Source of the DNA: Spirochaetota bacterium
GTDB lineage: Bacteria; Spirochaetota; UBA4802; UBA5368
Reading direction: 5' to 3'
Length of the DNA stretch: 5,770 nt
NCBI GenBank assembly: GCA_017998475.1
Contig: JAGODA010000212.1
Span: forward strand, 1 to 5,770
Made by a program: the position numbers and the translations under genes
Shown: piece by piece, positions 1 to 5,355 of the stretch
How the letters are laid out: the number at the start of each line of letters is the position of its first letter
Numbering within the stretch: position 1 is the first letter of the stretch
Notes under the pieces: generated by a model
Database searches by the model: none
Told to the model about the DNA's origin: nothing
What the model saw: only the letters and a program-made list of their open reading frames with translations

Positions 1-30
1 CACTATCTCCCCGAACTCACGCTCCGTCAT
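1..30 (-). CDS. Start of a leftward gene, possibly an ECF-type sigma factor (partial)
   Basis: Only the first ten codons are in the window, reading MTEREFGEIV from an ATG at 30-28; the gene continues past position 1. The start is supported by a GGGGTGA sequence six bases upstream, which matches the anti-Shine-Dalgarno sequence well, and by an extended -10 promoter about 40 bases upstream. The acidic opening resembles the N-termini of sigma-70 region 2 proteins of the ECF type, where a T-E-x-E-F-x-x-I/L-V pattern precedes the first helix. Ten residues cannot prove this. The location just after a Spy/CpxP-like gene agrees with ECF sigma loci that carry periplasmic stress proteins, but that is inference. 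Confidence in a gene start is moderate; confidence in the product is low. Confidence 0.45.
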   Translation of the reverse strand, partial: MTEREFGEIV

Positions 31-67
31 TTACTTTCACCCCGCCCGGTCCCGATGCCTGTTTTCA

Positions 68-96
68 ATTATATCAGTATACCACCTGCCATTGAA
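68..96 (-). promoter_or_regulatory. Extended -10 promoter for the leftward gene at position 30
   Basis: Read on the minus strand, 73-68 is a perfect TATAAT preceded by TGA, giving the extended -10 form TGnTATAAT. Seventeen bases further upstream, 96-91 reads TTCAAT, a poor -35 box, as is common when an extended -10 is present. Transcription would start near 60, leaving a leader of about 30 bases before the ATG. This is a housekeeping-type promoter, not an ECF type, so the downstream gene would be expressed independently of the Spy-like gene. Confidence 0.6.
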
Positions 97-105
97 GAAG
101 GCAAG

Positions 106-134
106 CCGCCGCGGGACACGCTTCCCCGCGGCGG
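106..134 (-). terminator. GC hairpin terminator after the Spy-like gene
   Basis: Positions 106-115 and 125-134 form a perfect 10-bp inverted repeat (CCGCCGCGGG and its complement) around a nine-base loop. It lies 14 bases beyond the stop codon of the Spy-like gene. On the minus strand the stem is followed by CTTGCCTTCTTC, which is pyrimidine-rich but not a clean T run. The position between a stop codon and a new promoter supports a terminator role; the weak U-tract is the main reservation. Confidence 0.6.
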
Positions 135-148
135 AATCGTCAAAGCAC

Positions 149-661
149 CTACTTCATCCTGCCGTCATAGGGACAGTCGGCCCTCATGCCCATACCGCGT
201 TTTTCCGAGCGGAGCTTCGTCTTCTGCTCCTTCGTCAGCACCTTCTCGATGTCAAGGCTGTGCTGGATGCGAAGCACCCTGGTTTCCACCTGCAGATCGG
301 AGATGTCCTTGATCACCGCGCGCGCGGCCTTTATGTCGACCTCGTCTTCCAGCAGGAGCTTCCTGAGCTGGACGTGCTTCGGCGCCAACTTCTCCTTGTA
401 GTCGAGGAATTTCTTCTTGTACTCCTGGTTGATGGCGGCGATTTTATTCACCTGGTCGTCGCTGAGCCCCAGCGTTGTCTTCATGCGCGCGGGGTCGCCG
501 TAAAAGGGCCCGCAGCCGTCGATCATCGCGCCGTCGCCGTGCATACCTTTATGGTATCTGTCGCCGCGTCCCGCGCGGTCACCCTTCTGAGCGTACAGGG
601 CCTGTCCGCCCGCCAGAACGAGCGCAAGCGCCATGGCCGTTACGAATTTTCCTGTCTTCAT
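149..661 (-). CDS. Secreted Spy/CpxP-like (LTxxQ) periplasmic protein
   Basis: Encodes 170 residues. Residues 1-24 form a typical signal peptide: Lys at 2 and 5, a hydrophobic core (AMALALVLAGG), and likely cleavage after ALYA. A polar Gly/Asp/His/Met-rich stretch follows (about 25-60), then a mostly helical, charged region (about 64-155) with LSDDQ at 66-70 and LTKEQ at 142-146. These two sites match the paired LTxxQ motifs of the Spy/CpxP/ZraP family, which act in the periplasm as ATP-independent chaperones or metal and stress sensors. Two cysteines remain after cleavage (50 and 163), and His37, Met40, His41, Met157 and Met159 could bind metal. The start at 661 is preferred over an in-frame ATG at 691 because AAGGAGG lies nine bases upstream and the signal peptide begins there. 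Family assignment is fairly sure; ligand or client is unknown. Confidence 0.8.
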   Translation of the reverse strand: MKTGKFVTAMALALVLAGGQALYAQKGDRAGRGDRYHKGMHGDGAMIDGCGPFYGDPARMKTTLGLSDDQVNKIAAINQEYKKKFLDYKEKLAPKHVQLRKLLLEDEVDIKAARAVIKDISDLQVETRVLRIQHSLDIEKVLTKEQKTKLRSEKRGMGMRADCPYDGRMK

Positions 662-670
662 GTTGAACGT

Positions 671-677
671 CCTCCTT
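671..677 (-). promoter_or_regulatory. Strong ribosome binding site deciding the Spy-like start
   Basis: On the minus strand 677-671 reads AAGGAGG, nine bases from the ATG at 661-659. It fixes the start at 661 and rules out the longer in-frame reading from 691, which would put ten extra residues before the signal peptide. Confidence 0.8.
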
Positions 678-691
678 GCCTGATATGCCAC

Positions 692-720
692 TTAGACCCG
701 CACTTTAACGCGATGGTTCC
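692..720 (-). promoter_or_regulatory. ECF/sigmaE-like candidate promoter of the Spy-like gene
   Basis: On the minus strand 720-715 reads GGAACC and 697-692 reads GTCTAA, separated by 17 bases. Group-II ECF sigma factors such as E. coli RpoE recognise a GGAACTT-type -35 box and a GTCTAA/TCTGA-type -10 box at about this distance. A start site near 685 would leave a leader of about 24 bases that just includes the AAGGAGG ribosome binding site. No good sigma-70 promoter was seen in the same place. The match is by eye and the motifs are short, so this remains a candidate. Confidence 0.4.
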
Positions 721-737
721 ATCCTCCCCAATTTTCC

Positions 738-765
738 TTGACTTTTGTACCGCCGTCGGTACACC
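738..765 (+). promoter_or_regulatory. Possible pheST promoter
   Basis: TTGACT at 738-743 matches the -35 consensus at five of six positions. Sixteen bases later TACACC at 760-765 is a weak -10 box (three of six). A start near 772 would give a leader of about 55 bases. The -35 box is convincing and the -10 box is not. No T-box and no phenylalanine-rich leader peptide were found between 662 and 826. Confidence 0.3.
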
Positions 766-789
766 GGGGTATCCCGAACGGCCCGGTGT
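746..789 (+). repeat. Two overlapping inverted repeats upstream of pheS
   Basis: The first repeat pairs 746-752 (TGTACCG) with 757-763 (CGGTACA) around a four-base loop. The second pairs 761-768 (ACACCGGG) with 782-789 (CCCGGTGT) around a 13-base loop. They share bases 761-763, so the complete stems cannot form together. The first lies between the proposed -35 and -10 boxes, so it could be an operator. The second could fold in the pheST leader RNA. Neither is followed by a T run. A function is inference only. Confidence 0.35.
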
Positions 790-826
790 GGGGCGAGCGG
801 GAAACCTCGCATACAACGGTTGCCCT

Positions 827-1858
827 ATGGAACAGAAACTCGAAGCGATCCGTGCCGCCGCGACGCAGCAGATAACCGCGGTCCAGTCCATCGACGAACT
901 CGAAGCCATCCGCGTGAAGGTGCTCGGCCGCAAGGGCGAGCTTACCGCCATACTGCGCACGCTGGGCGAGCTCTCCCCGGAGGAGCGCTCCCGCGTCGGC
1001 CAGACGTCGAACCAGGTGAAGGCCGCGCTGGAGTCCCTCCTCGAGAGCAGGAAGGCCGAGCTCCTCGACTCGCGCATCAACGAGGCCCTCAAGGAGGAAT
1101 GGCTCGATGTGACCCTGGCCGCGTCGGGCTCCTCGCGCCAGTTCGAGCCGGGACGCCTGCACCCCCTCTCGCAGATCCAGTACGAGATAGAGGACATCTT
1201 CACCTCCATGGGCTTCACCGTGCTCGACGGCCCCGAGGTCGAGACCGACTATTACAACTTCGAGGCGCTCAACATCCCGGCGCACCATCCGGCGCGCGAC
1301 ATGCAGGACACCTTCTGGACCGAGGACGGCAATCTGTTGCGCACGCACACCTCCGCCATCCAGGTGCGCGGCATGGAGAAGCTCACGCCGCCGTTTCGGG
1401 TGATCGGCCCGGGACGCGTCTTCCGTTACGAGGCGACCGACGCGTCGCACGAAAACACCTTTTACCAGGTGGAGGGGATGATGGTCGACCGCGACATCTC
1501 GGTGGCCGATCTCATCTATTTCATGAAAGTGCTTTTAAAGGAAATCTTCGGACGCGAGGTGACCATCCGGCTTCGGCCGGGCTATTTCCCCTTCGTGGAG
1601 CCCGGTTTCGAGCTGGACATCCACTGCCTTATCTGCGACGGCAAGGGCTGCAGCGTCTGCAAGAGGACCGGGTGGGTCGAGCTTCTGCCCTGCGGGCTGG
1701 TCCATCCCAACGTGCTTCGCTACGGCACAATCGATCCCGAAAAATGGTCGGGATTCGCGTTCGGGCTGGGCATGAACCGGCTGGTCATGATGCGCTACGG
1801 CATCAACGACATTCGCCACTTCCTGAGCGGCGATATCAGATTCCTCAGGCAATTCTAG
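827..1858 (+). CDS. pheS: Phenylalanyl-tRNA synthetase alpha subunit
   Basis: Encodes 343 residues, a normal length for bacterial PheS. With PheT it attaches phenylalanine to tRNA-Phe in the cytoplasm. The N-terminal ~85 residues are the charged helical arm that contacts tRNA. The class II catalytic core follows: HPL at 112-114, HHPARDMQDTFW at 153-164, RTHTS at 172-176, motif 2 around FRYEATDASHENTFYQVEG (199-217) and motif 3 around GFAFGLGMNRL (309-319), ending in FLRQF. A C-x2-C-x4-C-x2-C knuckle (Cys267, 270, 275, 278) marks the subtype with a zinc-finger-like insert. In motif 3 the usual Glu before the invariant Arg is Asn317. The ATG at 827 fits family N-termini, but no clear Shine-Dalgarno sequence precedes it; an in-frame GTG at 788 is no better. 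pheT follows 13 bases after the stop. Confidence 0.97.
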   Translation: MEQKLEAIRAAATQQITAVQSIDELEAIRVKVLGRKGELTAILRTLGELSPEERSRVGQTSNQVKAALESLLESRKAELLDSRINEALKEEWLDVTLAASGSSRQFEPGRLHPLSQIQYEIEDIFTSMGFTVLDGPEVETDYYNFEALNIPAHHPARDMQDTFWTEDGNLLRTHTSAIQVRGMEKLTPPFRVIGPGRVFRYEATDASHENTFYQVEGMMVDRDISVADLIYFMKVLLKEIFGREVTIRLRPGYFPFVEPGFELDIHCLICDGKGCSVCKRTGWVELLPCGLVHPNVLRYGTIDPEKWSGFAFGLGMNRLVMMRYGINDIRHFLSGDIRFLRQF

Positions 1859-1859
1859 C

Positions 1860-1864
1860 GAGGT
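1860..1864 (+). promoter_or_regulatory. Ribosome binding site of pheT
   Basis: GAGGT lies directly after the pheS stop codon and seven bases before the pheT ATG at 1872. It supports that start and translation of both subunits from one message. Confidence 0.6.
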
Positions 1865-1871
1865 ATTACAC

Positions 1872-4268
1872 ATGTGGCTCTCTTTCAATATACTCTCACG
1901 TATGGTCGATCTTTCCGGGCTCGATCCCGAGGAGGTGGCGCTCAGGCTCACCATGTCCACGGCCGAGACCGAGGGCGTCGAGCGCATGAACGCGCACCTT
2001 GACACAATCATCGCCGTGAAGCTAATCGACGTGCGGCCGCACCCCAACGCCGACAAGCTCACGCTCTGCGACGCGGACACCGGCAGGGAGAAGCTCCGGG
2101 TGGTCTGCGGGGCCCCCAACCACAAAAAGGGCGATGTCGTGGCGCTGGCGACCGTGGGCACGCAGTTCGGCGAGGAATTCACGGTAAAGAAGACCAAGAT
2201 CCGCGGCGAGGACTCCTCGGGCATGCTCTGTTCCGAGAAGGAGATGGGCCTTTCGGACGACCACTCCGGAATCATGATACTCCCGCCGGATACCAGGCTC
2301 GGCGCGACGATGAGCGAGCTCTTCCCTGCCTGGCGCGATACCCGAATCGAGATCGATAACAAGTCGATCACGCACCGCCCGGACCTGTGGAGCCATGCCG
2401 GCTTCGCCCGCGAGATCGCGGCGCTCTACGGCCGGGAGTACAGGGGCCCCGTCGACATGTCGATCGCGAAGGCATTTCCGTCGGACGCGTCCTTCGGCGT
2501 GCGTATCGACTCGCCCGGCGGCGCGCCGCGCTACTGCGGGCTGTCGGTAAAGAACATTACGATAGCGGAGTCGCCCGAATGGCTGAAGGCCGCGGTGAGC
2601 GCCATCGGAATGCGCCCCATCAACAACATAGTGGACATCACCAACTATGTGATGGTGGAGATCGGCCAGCCCATGCACGCCTTCGACCGCACAAAGCTGC
2701 GGGGAGACACCATCATCGTGCGCATGGCGGCAAAGGGCGAAAAGCTCACGACGCTCGACGGAGAGGACCACGAACTCATGGAAGAGGACGTCGTCATCGC
2801 CGACCGCGACGGCGCGGTGGCGCTGGCGGGCGTGATGGGCGGCGGGAACAGCGAGATAGAGGACTCCACCACCGAGATCGTGCTGGAGGCCGCTAACTTC
2901 AATCCCGTGAACATCCGCAAGACCGCCGCGCGTTACGCGATGCGCACCGAGGCCGCCATCCGGTTCGAGAAGGCGCTGGACCCGGCCCTCTGCGAGGCGG
3001 CAATCATCCGCTCGTACGACCTCATCAAGCAGATCATTCCGGAGGCCGAGGCCTCCAGCCGCATCGTCGACGCCTACCCCGTAAAGGCGGAACCGGTGCG
3101 CGTGAAGACCTCCATGGACTTCATTCGAAAAAAGATCGGGCATCCGGTCGACGACGCGCGCATTCGCGGCATCCTGACAAGCCTCGACTTCGAGGTGAAG
3201 GGCGATGCGGGCGCGCTCGACATCGGCGTGCCCGGCTACCGGGCCACGCGCGACGTGTCCATCCCCGACGACATCGTCGAGGAGGTCGGCCGCATATACG
3301 GCTACGACAACATTCCGCCCCGCGCGCCCATGGTCCCCTGCGCGCCGCCTCCCGCCAACGAGAAGCGGGCCCTGGAGCGGCGCGTCAAGCTGATACTGTC
3401 GCGCAACCACAACCTGATCGAGGTGAGCAATTACTCCTTTGTGGGCGAGGAGCTCCTCAACCGCCTGAAGGTGAACGAGGACATGGAACTGCGTTTGAAA
3501 AATCCCCTTTCGCAGGAGCAGGACCGGCTTCGACGAAGCCTGGTGCCGAACATCATCCGAAATATCGAGCTCAACCAGCGGTACAGCGATTCGTTCCGCG
3601 TCTACGAGGTGGGACGCGTGTATCTAAAGGAAAAGCGCACGGATGCCGCGCTCGCGACCGAAAACACGCGCATAACCGGCGCGGTGTACCGCAAGAAGGC
3701 CGATGCCGCGCTCTTCTACGAGGCCCGCGCCATCGCCGCCGATCTTCTGGGCCAGCTCTCCGTAAGCGGTGCGCGCCTGCTCCCGGCGGACAAGAGTCTT
3801 CCCCCGTACGCTCATCCCGGGCGCTCGCTCGAGATACTCATCGGCAAGGACCGCGCGGGCCTCGTCTTCGAGCTGCATCCCGCGTCGCGCGAGGCGTTCG
3901 AGATCCGCGGATCGGCCGCGCTCTTCGACCTGGACCTGGACGCTCTTCTCGCGGCCAGAAAGACCTCGCGTTCCTTCGCGGAGCTTCCGCGCTTTCCGGA
4001 GGTGCCGTTCGAGCTTTCGGTGCTCGCGGACCGCTTCACCTACGCCGCCGACATCATCGACACCATACGCAGATCCAGCCGCGAACTGGTGCGCGGCGCC
4101 GACGTCGTATCGGTCTACGAGGGAGATCCCGTGCCCGCCGGAAAGAAATCCGTTTCGATCCGGGTGATCTTCGCCGCGGCCGACCGGACACTGGGCCCCG
4201 AGGAAATTGACAAAGCCCAGAAAAAGGTGATAGCCGACCTCGACGCGAAGGGATTCAAACTGCGGTAG
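1872..4268 (+). CDS. pheT: Phenylalanyl-tRNA synthetase beta subunit
   Basis: Encodes 798 residues, the full bacterial length. The order of parts is canonical: an N-terminal segment, an OB-fold tRNA-binding domain (about 39-150) with HPNADKL at 57-63 and CGAPN soon after, the start of the B3/B4 editing region near IDNKSITHRPDLW (161-173), the conserved RYAMRTEAAIRFEKALDP at 354-371, a B5 domain from about 411 with RDVSIPDDIVEEVGRIYGY (460-478), the catalytic-like core, and a C-terminal FDX-ACB anticodon-binding domain (about 703-797). PheT joins PheS in the heterotetramer, binds tRNA-Phe and hydrolyses mischarged Tyr-tRNA in its B3/B4 domain. The segment at 161-173 departs from the TPNRADC-type wording of E. 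coli and resembles that of some other phyla. The reading frame is intact throughout. Confidence 0.97.
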   Translation: MWLSFNILSRMVDLSGLDPEEVALRLTMSTAETEGVERMNAHLDTIIAVKLIDVRPHPNADKLTLCDADTGREKLRVVCGAPNHKKGDVVALATVGTQFGEEFTVKKTKIRGEDSSGMLCSEKEMGLSDDHSGIMILPPDTRLGATMSELFPAWRDTRIEIDNKSITHRPDLWSHAGFAREIAALYGREYRGPVDMSIAKAFPSDASFGVRIDSPGGAPRYCGLSVKNITIAESPEWLKAAVSAIGMRPINNIVDITNYVMVEIGQPMHAFDRTKLRGDTIIVRMAAKGEKLTTLDGEDHELMEEDVVIADRDGAVALAGVMGGGNSEIEDSTTEIVLEAANFNPVNIRKTAARYAMRTEAAIRFEKALDPALCEAAIIRSYDLIKQIIPEAEASSRIVDAYPVKAEPVRVKTSMDFIRKKIGHPVDDARIRGILTSLDFEVKGDAGALDIGVPGYRATRDVSIPDDIVEEVGRIYGYDNIPPRAPMVPCAPPPANEKRALERRVKLILSRNHNLIEVSNYSFVGEELLNRLKVNEDMELRLKNPLSQEQDRLRRSLVPNIIRNIELNQRYSDSFRVYEVGRVYLKEKRTDAALATENTRITGAVYRKKADAALFYEARAIAADLLGQLSVSGARLLPADKSLPPYAHPGRSLEILIGKDRAGLVFELHPASREAFEIRGSAALFDLDLDALLAARKTSRSFAELPRFPEVPFELSVLADRFTYAADIIDTIRRSSRELVRGADVVSVYEGDPVPAGKKSVSIRVIFAAADRTLGPEEIDKAQKKVIADLDAKGFKLR

Positions 4269-4354
4269 CCGTCGCCCGGGCAACATCGGACAAGGAGCTG
4301 CAGCCACTTCATCCGTTCGTTCGGTATATACGGGGGGCTCGTCTCCAGGAGAAA

Positions 4355-4372
4355 AAGGGGTTATAGCCCCTT
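4355..4372. terminator. Bidirectional hairpin terminator between pheT and the EFR1 gene
   Basis: Positions 4355-4360 (AAGGGG) pair with 4367-4372 (CCCCTT) around a six-base loop. Rightward, the stem is followed by GCTCTTTT, which would end pheST about 90 bases after its stop codon. Leftward, the stem runs straight into TTTCTCC, a better U-tract, which would end the EFR1 transcript about 30 bases after its stop. Lying between two convergent genes, it probably serves both. Confidence 0.65.
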
Positions 4373-4399
4373 GCTCTTTTGCATGAACTACACGTGGAT

Positions 4400-5194
4400 C
4401 TAAAAAAACGTCTCCGGCTCTCTCCGCTCCATACAGTTCGCCAGAAGCCTCGCGACAATGGCCTTGATCGGCTCGGCTTCCATGACCCGCGCGCCCGCGG
4501 GGCAGCCCTTCACGCAGGCATGACACAGGATGCAGGCCGACGCGTCGGTCATCACACGCCCGTTAAGCACGATCGCCCCGGTGGGACACATACCCGCGCA
4601 GGTGCCGCACAGCGTGCAGAGATCCTCACGGGTCACCGGAGATATACCCGCGTGCGGCATACGCTCCCGGTGGGGAACGGCGCCGGGCACATCGACCGGG
4701 GGCATATTCCGCGATCGGGCGAAGGCCTCCAGCCGGGACACCGCCGCTCTTCCCAGTTCACGCGCCGCGGCCAGGTCCTTTTCGTCGGGCCGGCCCAGGG
4801 CAATCGGCGCGGCCTTTACGGCGAAGGAATGCTCGCCTATGAAAGCCCCGGCCGCGACCGGTACGAAGCCCGCGTCGATCGAGATTTCCTTCAGCTCGAG
4901 GAGCGCGTCCTCGAAGGCCCTGTTGCCGTACACTACCACTATCACCGCGGGCGTCCCGCTCCCCCTGAGCCGTTGGAGGCGCTCCACCGCCGGAAGCGGC
5001 ACTCGCCCCGCGTACACCGGCACCCCTATAACGACCGCACCGCCGACCTCGATGGTTCCGCCCTCGCCGGAGCCGGAGGCGGTAAGGTCGATCCATCGGA
5101 TTCTCCCGTCATCCATACCTTCGGCGATCGCCTCGAGGACGCGCCGGGTCGTGCCCGTAGGTGAAAAATACGCTATGGAAAGCATCTCGTTCAT
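4400..5194 (-). CDS. EFR1-type protein: flavodoxin-like domain plus two [4Fe-4S] clusters
   Basis: Encodes 264 residues. The N-terminal part is flavodoxin-like: a beta strand (LSIAYF), then the FMN phosphate loop SPTGTT at 11-16, and a VVIGVPVYAGRVP segment typical of these folds. The C-terminal part is a bacterial ferredoxin with two C-x2-C-x2-C-x3-C-P sites: Cys193, 196, 199, 203 and Cys221, 224, 227, 231, each expected to hold a [4Fe-4S] cluster. This architecture is that of EFR1-family proteins, cytoplasmic electron carriers whose partners are mostly unknown. No signal peptide or membrane segment is seen. The ATG at 5194 is chosen because GAGAGG lies about 11 bases upstream; the ATG at 5185 (Met4) is a real alternative. 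The gene has its own promoter and ends at a shared terminator, so it looks monocistronic. The partner reductase or enzyme is not in the window. Confidence 0.88.
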   Translation of the reverse strand: MNEMLSIAYFSPTGTTRRVLEAIAEGMDDGRIRWIDLTASGSGEGGTIEVGGAVVIGVPVYAGRVPLPAVERLQRLRGSGTPAVIVVVYGNRAFEDALLELKEISIDAGFVPVAAGAFIGEHSFAVKAAPIALGRPDEKDLAAARELGRAAVSRLEAFARSRNMPPVDVPGAVPHRERMPHAGISPVTREDLCTLCGTCAGMCPTGAIVLNGRVMTDASACILCHACVKGCPAGARVMEAEPIKAIVARLLANCMERREPETFF

Positions 5195-5223
5195 CTGATG
5201 TTCGGCCTCTCTTCTCTGGTTTT

Positions 5224-5234
5224 CGTATTATACG
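5224..5234 (-). promoter_or_regulatory. Perfect TATAAT -10 box of the EFR1 gene, within a small palindrome
   Basis: On the minus strand 5232-5227 reads TATAAT, placing a start near 5220 and a leader of about 25 bases. The box sits inside the symmetric sequence CGTAT-T-ATACG (5224-5234). No good -35 box lies 16-18 bases upstream, where the sequence reads TGATCG; the missing -35 box may mean that an activator is needed. Confidence 0.5.
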
Positions 5235-5247
5235 GGTGCCCCCGGAG

Positions 5248-5263
5248 GACGATCATTATCGTC
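5248..5263. repeat. Palindrome over the -35 region of the EFR1 promoter
   Basis: Positions 5248-5253 (GACGAT) and 5258-5263 (ATCGTC) form a perfect 6-bp inverted repeat with a four-base centre. Its centre is about 35 bases upstream of the proposed start site, where a dimeric regulator often binds. The link to regulation is inference; no regulator gene is in the window. Confidence 0.35.
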
Positions 5264-5355
5264 GCCCTTATGGTTACCCGCCGCCCGCCTGGCGAACAAA
5301 CCGGCAGCCGTTTCAGGAACCCTCCCCGCCGAAAGGTGCGCCTGAGGCGGGATTA

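Noticed and set aside
92..826. Long open frame upstream of and in frame with pheS
   Set aside because: It runs antisense through the Spy-like gene and adds 245 residues with no family resemblance. The ATG at 827 gives a normal PheS length, and the open frame is a by-product of high GC.
680..826. T-box riboswitch or Phe leader peptide for pheST
   Set aside because: No T-box-like conserved sequence, no terminator with a U-tract and no short frame rich in Phe codons was found. The short frame at 684 reads MPLRPAL.
692..1450. Long minus-strand open frames opposite pheS, and similar ones opposite pheT (2022-3410, 3624-4526)
   Set aside because: Their translations are Arg/Gly/Ala/Val-rich with no recognisable motif and lie over strongly conserved pheS and pheT coding sequence.
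745..1989. + strand open frame of 414 codons overlapping pheS
   Set aside because: It is Arg/Ala/Gly/Pro-rich, a shifted-frame shadow of pheS, and crosses the pheS-pheT junction without any family signature.
4269..4399. Small gene or RNA between pheT and the EFR1 gene
   Set aside because: The AAGGAG at about 4290 is not followed by a start codon at a useful distance, and apart from the terminator hairpin nothing in the gap is convincing.
5325..5351. Inverted repeat CCCGCC/GGCGGG just after the CYTH stop as a terminator
   Set aside because: The stem is only 6 bp with a 15-base loop, and no T run follows on the minus strand. It may aid termination but I cannot support it.
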